Below are positions 43,375 to 55,930 of a stretch of DNA of 64,000 nt, piece by piece; position 1 is the first letter of the stretch; the number at the start of each line of letters is the position of its first letter. Under the pieces are notes generated by a model. That model was given only the letters and a program-made list of their open reading frames with translations, was not told the DNA's origin and searched no databases. This DNA comes from Portulaca oleracea. Lineage: Eukaryota > Streptophyta > Magnoliopsida > Caryophyllales > Portulacaceae. The position numbers and the translations under genes were made by a program. The stretch is taken from positions 12,792,501 through 12,856,500 of the forward strand of contig CM055876.1 of NCBI GenBank assembly GCA_029582165.1, given 5' to 3'.

Positions 43375-45473
43375 CTAGCTCGACCTAAATACCCGTTTAA
43401 TTCGAGGGAGACGTGGTGCACATGAGAGGTATATAATCAGCTTCTTCCACCATGACCGTTTCTTCTTCCTTCCTTTCCAACTCCTACCATCCTTGGACAA
43501 CCTCAAATCGAGACGTCCTCTCGGTCGTTTGGTTAACCATGAGCAGGAAAGAGGTGATAATATCTTTGATTTCTTCCAATGTCGCTTCCTCCTCCTTTTC
43601 CAACACCTCCTCATCACCTCCGCAAATAGAACAAGGGTTTCCTCGGTGGTTTGACTGGGTGATGGGGATAAAGAAGCAACTTAGGCCTTTCCTCAAGTGG
43701 TTCTCCAAGTTTCAGACACTTGGGAACAACCTTCTCAAACTCTATGTCCTCAATATAAACTTCATCCAATGAGATCTCCCTCCTCAAAGGAACAATCTTC
43801 AGAGAATTATCACGAGATGCATCTTCAATTACCTTGGGTCCAGAACATAAGGCCTTGGGATGATTGTTGTCTTTCCCATTATCGGAATTCACTTCAAGAA
43901 TGTAGACCTCCTCTTGACGCTCATGAACAACTGTTTCTATCATATTGACTTCAATACAAGGTGGCATGAAGAAGGGTGTCTCAATAGGAACATCAAACTT
44001 TGATTCAATATGTCCTTCATCAATCAAATGTTGAATCAACCAATTTGGGAGAGGAATTTGCATTTGGTAGGACTCAAACTGATCTTCAAGGCATTCATTA
44101 ACATTTTCATTCAAAACTATATCTTGTATTTCCTCCACCTTCTCTTCTATATAATTGGCTACCTCATCAATCAAATCCTCCTTCTCATTATCAACCAACT
44201 GCTCAACCTCCATACTCTCTCCTTCAATCTTACCCTCAACATCTCCCTCATTCTCTCCAAGAGTTCTCTCCTCCACCATCTAAGATTCCTCAACTTCTCC
44301 TCCACCACACATAGTAATAGCATTCACCTCCACTTCTTGGATAGGAGTAGGTTGGATGGATGCAAGTTGAAATTTGTTGGCTTGAGCCAATTCGAGCTCG
44401 AGACTTTTGATATTAGCTTGATCCTCCTCTCGGTCTTCCATAATTCACTCCAACATCAGCCCAAATGAGGATTCTTGGGGTGCTTGCGAAATTTGAGGTT
44501 GTGGAATGTCTTGTTGTGTTAGATGGAAGGTTTCTTCTTGAATGAATGAGTGATGGTCAATGGATTGGAAAGTAGAAGGGTGTTGGTTGGTGGTAAAATC
44601 ATAAGAAATGGGATCTTGTTCAACATGGGAAGAATGAATGGCACTCACTTACTCTAATTGTTGAAAATTGAAAATTTGTGTTTCTTGAGCCATTCTCAAA
44701 TGCTTAGAAGTCTCCTTATTCGCCTTCTCTTTTTGCATCTCATAAATAGAAGCCAGAAGAAGTGTAATAATGGAATCTTGCTCCAAAGATGAATCTCCTC
44801 CACTATATTTGCAACCTCCAAAATCAGGAGCATATTGAACGAGCTCATGAAGGAATTTTTCGGCCCCCTCAGCAGTTTTCTTCAAAAATGTCCCTCCGGA
44901 TGCTATATTGATCGATTCTTTGAGAGAATCAAAGAGTCCACAATAAAAGTGGTGAAGTAACATCCAGTTAGGTAGATTGTGGTGCGGACACTGACGTTGG
45001 AGAATTTTGAATCTCCCCCATGCTTCAAAAAGAGACTCTCCGGCTTTTTGCTTGAAACTCATAATATCTTCCCGGAGTCTACAAGTTTTATCGGTCGGGA
45101 AAAGTCTTTGAAGGAAATCTCTCTTTAGAACCTCCCACGAAGAATAAAATCTAGGTGGACATATATCAAGCCACATCTCAGCTTTTCCCCTTAGAGTAAG
45201 AAGAAAGAACTTCAACTTCAAATATTCGGAAGATATTTCGGGCATGTGTATGAAACTGATACGCTTTTCGAATCTCTCCATAAGAGCAATAGGACTCTCG
45301 GAAATATCTCCATGGAACGGGTCGCTTTCAAAAACTTCAAGAAGACACCGCTTGAACTCGAATACCACGTCGGGTGGTAATGGTGGTAAAATGATTGGGT
45401 TGCCTCCCGTACCCGAAGATGGAATGGCATATGATAGAAGAGTACGGGGTGAATCAGCTTGGACTTCACCCAT
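43375..45473 (-). pseudogene. gag: Athila2 gag, degenerate
   Basis: Start at ATG 45471-45473. The first 274 codons (to 44652) align with the element A gag: TLLSYAIPSSGTGGNPIILP, MWLDICPPRFYSSWEVLKRD and LQRQCPHHNLPNWMLLHHFY. A TAA at 44649-44651 interrupts it. The frame continues to 44445 (HHSFIQEETFHLTQQ) and an acidic segment follows at 43614-44279, as in element A. At least one more frameshift lies downstream. The product would be the capsid-like structural protein. Confidence 0.8.
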
Positions 45474-45643
45474 TAGGACTTGAACCCTCCTACGATGCTC
45501 GATAGAACATTAGGGCGAACCTACATGCACCAACATGAACCAATAGAAGCATCAAATTCATCAGGATTAGCACAAACTAATTTCTAGCGTGAAAGCAATC
45601 TCAAATAACCAAAAACCAAGAAACTAAAACTAGGGGTGCTGGC

Positions 45644-45661
45644 TCCCCGGCAACGGCGCCA
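45644..45661 (-). other. Primer-binding site of Athila2
   Basis: TGGCGCCGTTGCCGGGGA on the minus strand, five bases from the LTR, unmutated. Confidence 0.85.
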
Positions 45662-45666
45662 TTTTG

Positions 45667-47241
45667 TGTAACGTGGTTTTTGTACCCCGGTTTTTATATC
45701 ATTCTTCTCAAGGAGCTAGGGGCCTTGGTCATAGAATCTAGGTCTATGGTCGGGATGAGATTGCTAAGGTAAGGATATCGGTTTAAAGGGGTCACAACGC
45801 AAGAAACAAAGCTAAGGTCGGTCGAGGGAAGGAAATGGGCTTCGGAGGTTTTTGGGGATGCAAACTAGGGTGAGGAAATTGGTTTTGCAACACGGGAGTA
45901 ATAAGGAGGGAGAATCAAGTGGCAATTCCGTTAGAAAATACCCACCGGGCTTCCTCTTTCAAGGATAGTCCGGATTAACTTCCCTAAAGTCCACCACGGA
46001 CCCGGAGGGTTAATGAAACGGAATTCCCTAGTTAGTCTCTACTCGCTCGCATGAGTAAAGTGCTAACTATCCCAATTCCAACCTTCCAACACAAGTGTTG
46101 GATGTGTTTGGGAGCTTTCGAACCCAAATACATCCCATTTGAGGGAAGGAATGGAGTGGAAAGTTGATTTCCCAACTAATTACTCACTAATATTGCTAAC
46201 CCAAACCTAATCACCCGCTCACACCCTTAATTACCCTCTAACCCATAGGGTTTCTAGCCACTAATCACGATACTAACTAAGCTAACAACATCCAAACCAA
46301 CCCAAAGCATGATTTCTAACATCAAACAACCATAAACAAGCAAAACAATTGAAAATAACAAGCAAAGCAATTAAAGGGCAAGCAAAGTAATTAGCAAAGC
46401 AATTAATAAAAGGGTTAAGGGAAGAGAATACTTATCAAAATGTTGTAGATGAACAAAGAAAAGCAAAGGGAATGATAATCGAACTATATCTCAATTGTTT
46501 GAATCTTCAATCCTTGAATCACACCAAAAATCCACCAAAACCCCAGAATAATTAAGGCTAATCTCTCCCTAAAACTCACTAATACAAAGGTGGAAATAGA
46601 GTCTAAGATTATCCTAAAGTTCTCTCAAAATATCCCTCAAGAAATCGTCAAAGAGGAGTATAAATACAAAGAAAAACAGTTGGGCAAAACGCAGCACTTC
46701 AAGCCGAACAATCGCGCGGAAAAGGGGGAGACATAGGTGCGGTCTCTGGCTGTCCAGCGATGGTAGCGGGTGCCACCAGTAGGGTGGCGGGCGCTACCCT
46801 GCGAAATCCACCTGGCGATTTTTCCTTCGATTGACCGCATTCTTTGTCCGCTAACCGCATGATCTTGTCTTCCCGCCAGTGAGGTAGGCGGGGGGGTGAC
46901 AGGGGCTACCCTCTTGGTTCCTTCCATTTGTTTCTTCCTTCTTTCCGAGGCATGTAACGCCCGCTACAAGGGTCGTAGCGGGTGTTACCTCACTGATTTG
47001 CACCAAATGAAGGGAATGTGGTCTTGGGTCAACTCCGCCTCGGCTCTCGGCTCGACTCGGCTCGGCTCGGGAAATCACCAAAAAATGCTCTAAAATGGCC
47101 CTTTTTGCTACGTTTTTGTGTAAAATTCCAAAAGCTACAAAATAACCCAAAACATACTAAAAAGCACGAAAATAAACATGAAACGAACCAAAAGCCAAAG
47201 AATTAAGGCGTTATTTAGACACAAAATTGAGCCTAAACTAA
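45667..47241 (-). repeat. 5' LTR of Athila2
   Basis: 1575 bp, TGTAACGTGG to CTAAACT (expected CTAAACA), followed by the AAAGA target duplication. Confidence 0.9.
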
Positions 47242-47387
47242 AGATAAGGATATTACCTGGATGGCTTCTTGTCAAAAGACTCACTCCTTCTCACTTGACA
47301 ATGCAAAGTTAGGAGAGGCAATAAAGAAAAATCAAGAAAAGGAGAGTCAGATATACTGTATATACAAGAATCTCAACTTACCTTCAT

Positions 47388-48700
47388 TCATGCACTAGGT
47401 GGATCGTGGAATGTAACACATTCCACGTCAGCAGTATCAGGAAACTCTAAGAAGGGCTTCAACCTATGCTCATTCACTTTCCACACAGAATTGTTAGATG
47501 GGTCCTTGATCCAAACCACTCCTGAAGGGAATACCTGAGTCATAATATAGGGTCCAGTCCACCTAGGTCTCAACTTTCCAGCAAAAAGGTGTAACCGGGA
47601 ATCATAAAGGAGTACCTTTTGTCCCGGGAAGAAGGTCTTTCTATGAATGATCTTATCGTGTAAGATTTTAGACCTCTCCTTACTCAATCGCCCATTCTCA
47701 TAGGCTTCTCTCCTTAACTCCTCAAGCTCACAAAGTGTAAGTCTCCTCACCTCACCAACTGTCGACAAATTAAGGTTAAGGGCTTTCAAAGCCCACCAAG
47801 CTCTATGTTCAAGTTCTACAAGCAAGTGACAGGGCTTCCCAAAAACAGCTCTATAGGGTGACATCCCAATGGGGGTTTTATAGGCCATTCGGTAGGCCTA
47901 CAAAGCATCAATCAGCTTAACAGACCAGTCCTTCCTATTCCTAGACACAATTTTCTTTATGATCCATTTAATTTGCCTATTGGAGACTTCCGCTTGACCA
48001 TTAGACTATGGATGGTAAGCGGTGGTGAGCCTATGCACAACTAAGTACCTCTTCAGTATGGCCTCAAAGGATCTATTGTTGAAGTGGGTTCCCTGATCAC
48101 TAATAATGGCTCTAGGCATTCCAAATCTAGAAAAGATATATTCCCTAAGGAACTTGGTCACTACTTGAGCATCATTCTTCTTAGTAGGGATAGCCTCTAC
48201 CCACTTAGACACATAATCAACAACAAGGAGAATATATTCATTCCCAAAAAAATTGGGGATTGGTCCCATAAAATCAATACCCTATACATTAAACACATCA
48301 ACAAAAATCTCATGTTGTAAGGGCATCATATCTCACCTAGTTATCTTTCCTAAACTTCGGCACCTAGGGCACTATTGGGCGTAATCATGAGCATCTCTAA
48401 AAATAGTAGGCTAGTAAAAACCACTCTGTAAGATCTTATAAGCAGTTTTCTTTCCACTATAATGTCCCCGATAAGGTTGGTCATGGCAGAAAGAGAGGAC
48501 ATCCATAATGAATTCATCAGGAACACATCTCCTAAGTATCTGGTTAGGGCAATATTTAAACAAATAACGGTCATCCCATACAAAATTCTTCATAATGTGA
48601 AGAAACCTGTCCCTGTCATGCTTATTCCAATCACTAGGCATCTCTCCAGTTACCTTAAAGTTCACAATATCAGCAAACCAAGGTTCCACTCCCACACTAA
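47388..48700 (-). pseudogene. Athila1 integrase
   Basis: The N-terminal HHCC zinc domain is at 48411-48695 (SFCHDQPYRGHYSGKKTAYK, then CPRC). The catalytic core at 48006-48269 shows VVDYVSKWVEAIPTK and the ISDQGTHFNNRSFEAI block with its Asp. The [12 protein letters not shown] block with the conserved Glu follows near 47990. The C-terminal part (47388-47888) holds [20 protein letters not shown]. Integrase would insert the cDNA. In-frame stops fall between the blocks (for example after LQSGFY and after TAYHP), consistent with TGG to TAG changes. Confidence 0.85.
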
Positions 48701-48704
48701 AGAG

Positions 48705-49375
48705 TTACTCATCAGGAAACTGAGCAGCAATGGGGGTGGTTTTCATAGTGTCAGGCACAATCCTGGATAGGTGGTTAGCTACAGGATTCTCAGCTCCTTT
48801 CCTGTCTCTAATCTCACAGCCAAATTCTTGCAATAACAACACCCACCTAACTAGCCTAGGTTTGGAATCCTTCTTCTCCATCAAGTGCCTCAAAGCAGAA
48901 TGATCAATGTAAACTATGACTCGAGAACCAAGCAAGTAAGGTCTGAATTTCTCAAAAGCATACACAACAGCTAAAAACTCTTTCTCAGTCACAGTGTAAT
49001 TTAATTGAGCATCATTCATGGTGTGGCTAGCATAATGAATAACAATAGGTTTCTTATCAATTCTCTGTCCTAGCACAACACCTACAACATAGTCTGATGC
49101 GTCATACATAATCTTAAAAGGTTCTCCCCAGGTGGGAGGCTTGAGAATAGGAAGGGAAATAAGGGCATCTTTAAGTTGATTGAAAGCCCTCATGCAGTCA
49201 TCAGAAAAATGGAAAGGTACCTCCTTAGCTAACAGTGAAGACAAGGGCTTAGCAACTAAAGTCTTTTATAAATCGCCGGTAAAAACCAGTGTGCGTTAGG
49301 AATGGACGAACTTCTTTTATAGGAGACAAATTCTTAACTAAGTCAATCTTTGCCTTATCTACCTCTATCCCATCC
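48705..49375 (-). pseudogene. Athila1 RNase H domain and RT connection
   Basis: Encodes [20 protein letters not shown] and [20 protein letters not shown], then [12 protein letters not shown], the usual Ty3-type RNase H blocks. It degrades RNA in the RNA-DNA hybrid during reverse transcription. It is separated from RT by a frameshift around 49380-49440 and ends at a stop (48705) before the integrase. Confidence 0.8.
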
Positions 49376-50341
49376 TTAGAAATCACATGCCCTAGGAAAA
49401 TCCCCTCTTTCACCATAAAGTGACATTTTTCCAGTTAAAGGACTCTTTTCCTGATATCGACTCAGCATGCGATTCAGGTTAGCTAAACAAGCATCAAAAG
49501 AAGTACCAAACACAAAAAAATCATCCATAAAAATTTCCACACATTCCTCCACTAAGTCAGAAAATCTAGAAATCATGTAGCTCTGGAAGGTTGCAGGGGC
49601 ATTACATAGGCCAAAAGGCATCCTTCGAAAAACAAAGGTGCCAAAAGGACAAGTGAATGTGGTCTTTTCCTGGTCACATGGGGCAATAGAGACTTGGGTA
49701 TAACCAGAATAACCATCTAGAAAACAGTAGTACTCATGCCCAGCAAGTTTTTCAAGCATCTGATCCATAAAAGGGAGGGGAAAATGGTCTTTCCTAGTGG
49801 CTTTGTTCAGTTTTCTATAATCAATGCAGACTTGCCAACCAGAAGGGACACGAGTAGGAATTAACTCTCCTTGTTCATTCTCAATAACAATCAAACCATC
49901 CTTCTTAGGGACTACATGGATAGGACTCACCCACTTGCTATCAGAGATGGCGTAGATAATATCATGGCTTAGCCACTTAAGGATCTCTTTCTTAACTACC
50001 TTCTTCATCTGTGGGTTCAGTCTCCTAAGCGGATCTCTATGGGCAGCACTTTCATCTTCGAGGAAGATTCGGTGCTGAACAATGGAAGGGCTAATCCCCT
50101 TAATGCCACCTAGAGTCCACCCTAAGGCTCCCTTGTTCTTTCTAAGAACCTCAATTACTTGGTTTTCCTGATCCCTACCTAAGTCAGAAGCAATGATTAT
50201 TGGGTAGGTCTCACCAGGGCCAAGAAAAGCATATTTCAGCTCAGAAGGGAGGGGTTTCATCTCAAGCATGGTGGATGAAGGTTGTTCAGGTTCAACTATC
50301 TCAGGTGTGGTTTGAGATGCAAATAAAGATTCATATAGCAC
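49376..50341 (-). pseudogene. Athila1 reverse transcriptase
   Basis: RT blocks in order: WVSPIHVVPKKDG, QVCIDYRKLNKATRKDHFPL, CFLDGYSGYTQVSIAP, FGLCNAPATFQ and the active site IFMDDFFVFG (FMDD form of the YxDD box). The two Asp residues are intact. The frame breaks after LSRYQEK. RT copies element RNA into DNA, primed by tRNA-Asp at 55912. Confidence 0.85.
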
Positions 50342-50342
50342 G

Positions 50343-50742
50343 TCACAAAGAATTCAAATCATCAGGATTAATTCCTAGTGCAGTCAACTCATCAGCAAAA
50401 GACATATCAACACAGTCAGGTTGCTCACTATCAACAAAATCACTCACCCAATTAAGGGTATTCTTCTCATGTTCATCCAAACCGAAGGTTGACTTTTGCA
50501 GGTTAAAAATATTCAATTCCATAGTCAGATTCCCAAAGGTCAATTTCATCCTCCCATCCTTACAGTTAATCCAGGCATTAGAGGTAGCAAGAAAAGGGCG
50601 GCCTAGAATAATGGGGATCTCATCTCTAGTATTCTGAACTCTAGTAGTTTCAAATACTACAAAATCAACAGGAAAACAAAATCCCCAACCTTAATCAGAA
50701 TATCCTCCACTACCCCCTTAGGTACTTTAGTAGACCTGTCAG
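50343..50742 (-). pseudogene. Athila1 protease C-terminal part and linker
   Basis: The minus strand reads ADRSTKVPKG then VEDILIKVGD, and the ILGRPFLATSNAWIN block of retroviral-type aspartic proteases, followed by a linker to RT. The N-terminal half lies beyond the hAT insertion. Confidence 0.75.
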
Positions 50743-50760
50743 CAGGGACGGAGCCCTATT

Positions 50761-51779
50761 GGGGCAAGAAGGGGCCATAAAAAAGACTCCAACGTTAAAA
50801 AACCCTAATAGCCGCCTGACACAACTGTCTGCCTCTACTCTGCCTCATATTTTTTTACAGTTTCAGTTTCCAAGAACCAAGACTCCAACTTTTTCTACAG
50901 TTACTAGTGACTCAGTAAGTACTCTCATCATATTACTCTTGTCATTCACCAATGGGCAATCACCATTGGTTCATCCGTTCATCTTAAAGAGTATAGAATA
51001 CTAACTCAACTATATATATTAATAAAGTTTGTTGATTCTTTTCTTTTTTTTTCAAATTCTTTGTGAATTGTCAATTCAATCAACAATCATGCAATTAATG
51101 CATATGATGCAATCAATTCATGATTCATGTGTCATCCACTCATGAGTCATGACTCATCCATGTCCATCATAACATCAAAAATTCACCAGATACATACATA
51201 TGTTATGTTATATGTATATTTATTTTTTATTTTTTTTAGTGTTGAAATTTATATTTTTTTAAAGATTAGTCCAATTTAATTTTTATTAATCTATTGTCTT
51301 GTTCCTATATCATATGCAAATATGTAATGATGTAAGTTGTAAGTTGTGATTTTTTTAGTATTTACACTGTTTATTTAATTATTTGTTAGTTATACTAATT
51401 GTACAATTAGATTATTATTTGACTTTTTTTTCTAATTATTACTTAATTAAATTAATTGTACACTTGCTGAGTAGGATTAATATTTTTCCTCTTTGTTATA
51501 TTTATCATTTTTATAATTTCCTTTTTATCGTTATTATTTATCATAATTGGCCTCTTTGTTATTATTATTTAACATATTTTTGAACTTTCGTTGTGATTTA
51601 ATTATCTTGAATTGTTATATTTGATATATATAAAATAATTTATAGATAGAATTATATTGAACTATTAATAGATGGAATTTATTTTTTTTCAATATTGATA
51701 TATATTTAATTTTCAAATAATGATTGATTAGTTGAAAATATAATCTTGTTTATTTCTTTTAGATATTTATATAAACAAG
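50761..51779 (+). other. hAT 5' non-coding region
   Basis: Very AT-rich sequence between the left terminus and the transposase ATG, with several A/T runs that could act as promoter. No separate gene recognised. Confidence 0.5.
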
Positions 51780-54273
51780 ATGAAGAGGCAAACACAAGGC
51801 AAAATTGATATGTTGTTTAAAAGACAAAGAAAGGAGACTCCTCAGACTCGGGAAGATACCATAGCAAATGCGTCTACGTGTGAAAATGAGCCAACACCGA
51901 CTGACTATGAGACAATGCCTAGAAGACCTGGTGGAGCACCTAATACATCAACATGTGCTCCGTATATTTCCTCCAGTATTATTGTTGAAAACATTGATGA
52001 GCCATTAGAGCGTGATCCGGGAAAAAGGAGACAAATTTGGGAATATCCTGTAGAGTTGCAAGATGAAATTCGGAGAGCTTATATAAAAGCAGGTCCCTAC
52101 CAACCTGTCAAAGATTTTCCACAAACTGAGCATGCAGGTCATCTTCGTCGATTTCGGACTTCCTGGTACAAAAACTATCCCTCTTGGTTAGAATATTCTC
52201 CTGAGAAGAATGCTGCTTTTTGTTTGCCTTGTTATCTTTTTAATAAGGAAGATAATCCGTCTGGTTCCAAAGCATTTACAATTGAGGGTTTTCAAAATTG
52301 GAAGAAAGTAGGTGGAAAAGATTGTGCCTTTTTGAATCATGTGGGCAAACAACCAAAGTCAACCCATAAAAAGGCTGAGCAAAGTAGGGAGGACCTATTG
52401 AATCAAAGGCAGCACATGCCCCAAATATTTGAAAAACAATCTTCGAAGCAAATCCAAGAAAATAGGTTGCGTTTGAAGGTTTCAATTGATGCAATTCTCT
52501 ATTTGGTTTTCCAAGGATGTGCTCTAAGAGGTCGTGATGAAACTAAAGACTCTCAAAATCGTGGGAATTTTATTGAACTCGTGAAACTTTTGGCTTCTTA
52601 TAATTCGGGATTTGCAAATGTTATATTGGAAAATGCTCCTAAAACTTACTCCTATATATCACCTGATTCTCAAAAAGATATCTTAAAAGTCATGGGAAAG
52701 AAAGTAAAAAGAGCCATCTGTGATGAAATTGGTGATTCAAAATTTTGTATCATCGTTGATGAAGCCGGTGATGTTTCAAATCAAGAACAAATGGCCATTG
52801 TCTTACGTTATGTTGATAGTCAAGGCATTATTAGAGAGAGATTTTTTAGCATTGTCCATGTTACAAATATTTCTGCGATAACTCTCCGAGATGCAATTTA
52901 CTCTAAATTATCGCTTTATGCCTTTAATATTCAAAATATTCGGGGGCAAGGGTATGATGGTGCAAGCAATATGCGTGGAGAGTGGAATGGACTACAAGCT
53001 CTTGTGAGCAAGGATTGCCCTTATGCTTACTACGTCCATTGTTTTGCCCACCATTTGCAGTTGGCATTAGTTGCTGCATCAAAAGAAGTTAAGCCAATTT
53101 ACAAATTCTTTTCTCAGTTGAATACCATTATCAACATTGTGCTAGCTTCCCACAAGCGCAATGATGAGTTAAAGGTTGCATATGCTGAAGAGATTGCTTA
53201 TTTGGTTGATAATGGTGAGATTGAAACCGGCACCGGGCTTAATCAAATTGGCACTTTACAACGACCTGGCGATACTCGTTGGGGCTCTCATTTGAGGTCT
53301 ATATCAAGTTTGATGAAAATGTATAGTCCTACATGTGTTGTGCTTCTTAAGTTAATTGAAGAGGGGAGTACTTCAGCTAAACGGGGTGAGGCAGATGCTG
53401 CATATGAAATTATGACCACTTTTGACTTCATCTTTACTATGCATATGATGAATGTCATTATGGAGATCACTGACTTGCTTTGTCAATCTCTACAACGGAA
53501 GTCTCAAGATATTTTAAATGTTTTGCAACTAGTTTCAAGCACAAAAATATTGCTTCAGAAACTAAGAGATGATGGATGGGATCCTCTTTTGGACAATGTA
53601 AAGTCATTTTGTGAGCGCCGTAATATTGACGTACCAGATTTCAATGCTACTTATATTGCTAGAGGGGGTCATGCTCGTCACCAACATGATCAATTTACTG
53701 TTGAGCACCATTATCGAGTTGATATCTATAATGCCACCATTGATTTTCAAACGCAGGAGTTGGAAAGTAGGTTCAATGGAAATGCAATGGAGTTACTTCG
53801 ATTAATGTATGCTTTGGATCCAAGAGATGAATTTAAGTCCTTCAAGATTGTTGATATTTGCAATCTAGTTGACAAATTCTATCCCGTCGACTTCACAGAG
53901 GTAGAGAAGAATGATTTGAGAATTCAGCTACGCCATTATGAGGTAGAGATATCAAGGGGTTCGGATATCAAGAAGTTGTCAACTCTTTCTGAGTTGTGCC
54001 ATTGGCTTGTGGAAACAAAAAAAATGTGATATTTATTCGCTAATATATAGATTGATTACGCTTGTTCTTACTCTTCCAGTCTCTACAGCAAGCACCGAAC
54101 GAGCCTTTTCGGCAATGAATGCTTTGAAGACCAAGCTTAGGAATAAGATGGGTGATGATTTTCTTGAAAATTGTATGCTGGTCTATATTGAAAGGGAGAT
54201 AGCTAAAAGGTTTGATATAGATTCTATTATAGATGATTTCCGTGATTTAAGAGAGCGCAGGGCACTTCTTTAG
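51780..54273 (+). pseudogene. hAT transposase (TTF zinc finger, DUF4371, dimerisation domain), one frameshift
   Basis: ATG at 51780, AT-rich upstream. Residues 1-75 are a basic, Thr-rich start. A TTF-type zinc finger is near residues 120-165 (RRFRTSWYKNYPSWLEY, then FCLPCYLFNKED). The catalytic RNase H-like core follows, with CIIVDEAGDVSN and GQGYDGASNMRG. The hAT C-terminal dimerisation motif (LPVSTASTERAFSAMNALKT) lies at 54061-54130. The C-terminal part is in another frame: eight A residues at 54017-54024 where seven would keep the LVETKKC reading. Otherwise no stop is visible in about 825 codons. Family: the ZMYM-like plant hAT group. It would cut and paste elements with CAGGG-type ends. 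Confidence 0.85.
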
Positions 54274-54493
54274 GAATTTATATATACTCCACAAACTTGA
54301 TATTGTATTTGCTTGGTTTTATTTAATACCTAATAATTATTGTTAAATTATTTTTCTTTTATGTATTATCTACCAATGTGACTGCTTATATATCTCTAGT
54401 GTTAGTTTTTATTTTTAATTTGTAACTATTAGCTAATAAGTCAACTTGGCGAGTGATTTGCCCCCCCTAATGTGAAGCCCTGGCTTCGTTTTG
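54274..54493 (+). other. hAT 3' UTR and right terminus
   Basis: AT-rich sequence after the TAG at 54271-54273, ending in the inverted terminus. Confidence 0.6.
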
Positions 54494-55900
54494 CAATACC
54501 ATCCTAGTAGGCTTTAATTCACCTAATCCAAGCATCTCATACACATGCAAAGGCAACAAATTTATACTACCTCCTAGGTCAAGTAATGCCCTTTCTATCA
54601 AACTATCACCTATGGTAATAGAGATAGTGGGGCATCCAGGGTCTTTGTACTTAATGGGCATCTCGTTCAACATAATGGAACTCACATTTGAGGCTAAGAA
54701 AGCCTTCTTAGGTACTTGGGTGGCCCTCTTAGTGGTACAAAGCTCCTTAAGGAAGCGGGCATATGGAGGGATCTGTTGAATAGCATCTAAAAGAGGAATG
54801 TTCACCTTAACCTGAGAAAAAGTCTCCCAAATTTTGTCCAGAAATTTTTGGTCCTTACTTCCTCTTAACCTCTGAGGATAAGGTGGAGGGGGCTTGTAAG
54901 CCCCTTGAGATGGTGGACTAGTCAAAGGGTTAGTTTTGTACAAGGTTTTGGTGCGGGGAGGCTCAACTGTAACAGTTGGCCTTCCTCCCTCTAACTCATC
55001 ATCAACAGGCTCATCAACATATTCATCAGTCACAGTCTTTTCATTACACACATCAGAAGATTTCAGTTGCACCTTATTATCTATCTCTTTCCTAGAACGA
55101 AGAGTAATAACAGCATTCAGACCTCTAACCTGACTAGGGTCACTAGGTGACAAAGCTGAAGCTTGCCCATTGGGGTTTGCCTCAGGCTGTGCAGGAAAAG
55201 ATCCTCTATCTCTATTAGCTAGCATCATTTCAGAAAATTGATCATTCATTTGTTTTAACACTTTCTCAATATCACTCTTCATGGAGTCCTTAACTTCCCT
55301 CAAGCCATTCTTTAATTCTCTAATTTCTCTCTCATGCCTATCCTCATTAGAATACCCCGGTGGGGGTTGGTTTTGGGCAATCTAGGATTGGACAGGTGGC
55401 CCTCTAGGAGCTTGGTAAGCTCTCTGGGGTTGAGGTCAAAATTGAGGAGGAGGATTTCCTTGGAAACCCCCTCCTTGACTAGGTGGTCTCAACACATTCT
55501 GATTGTCCGTGCCATAAGAGAGGAGGGGGTGCTTGCGCATCCTATGGTGTTGGTAAGGCTAGTATTGGTCAGGCCTATAATTATGATGCATAGCATTCAC
55601 ATTTTCAGTACTAGTGGCGAGTTGTTGAATGTATAAGGGACAAGTAGACATAACATGGTCCACACCTTAGCACAAGGCACATGACACAGGCGATGGGGAA
55701 CAAAAGCAACAGTTTGGTCATAATTAACCTGAGCACAGGTTTTGGGTTGTGAAGCAACTAACTATTGTTGGGATAAGATTTTAATCATATTCTCAAGGGA
55801 AGCGAACCTAGCCTCATAATTTTTTTGGGTTTTTGTTCTTGAAAACTAATATAAGAAAGCAGTTAAACTATTCACACACAAACCAATAACCTAATCTATC
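54494..55900 (-). pseudogene. Athila1 gag C-terminus and protease N-terminal part
   Basis: 54494-55303 encodes the region from EVKDSMKSDIEKVLKQMNDQ to the protease motif LLDLGGSINLLPLHVYEM (DLG active site of Athila proteases). Upstream, 55310-55850, are frames for EARFASLENMIKILSQQ and a Pro/Gln-rich tail (PPSQGGGFQGNPPP), broken by stops. The first recognisable codons start about 70 bases from the primer site. The large retrotransposon gag (capsid) domain seen in the other Athila elements is therefore absent. Confidence 0.75.
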
Positions 55901-55911
55901 AAATAACGCCA

Positions 55912-55929
55912 TCCCCGGCAACGGCGCCA
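55912..55929 (-). other. Primer-binding site of Athila1
   Basis: TGGCGCCGTTGCCGGGGA on the minus strand, one base from the LTR. Confidence 0.85.
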
Positions 55930-55930
55930 T

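Larger units (their letters stand above)
27214..47241 (-). mobile_element. Athila-like element Athila2 (gag and ORF1, no pol) inserted in Athila1
   Basis: 5' LTR 45667-47241, primer site 45644-45661, degraded gag 43375-45473, ORF1-like gene 37640-40363, non-coding 3' region, polypurine tract and 3' LTR copies from 27214. It is flanked exactly by AAAGA at 27209-27213 and 47242-47246; the last LTR base is T in place of A. Inside are two solo LTRs, the nested Athila3 and a tandem array of LTR plus stub. No RT or integrase was found anywhere inside, so it depended on a helper. Confidence 0.9.
50743..54493 (+). mobile_element. hAT transposon inserted in Athila1 protease
   Basis: The left end CAGGGACGGAGCC (50743) and the right end, read inward CAAAACGAAGCCAGGGCTTC (to 54493), resemble the CAGGGGCGGAGCCAGG termini of plant hAT elements. 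The transposase is in between on the plus strand. The expected 8-bp duplication is not seen: the left flank is CCTGTCAG and the right is CAATACCA. Comparison with the protease reading suggests about a dozen target bases were lost at the right junction. Confidence 0.8.

Noticed and set aside
44010..44468. A 152-codon plus-strand hydrophobic ORF.
   Set aside because: Antisense shadow of the acidic gag region.
54936..55636. Plus-strand ORFs antisense to Athila1 gag/protease.
   Set aside because: Their composition mirrors the gag reading on the opposite strand and no domain is recognised.
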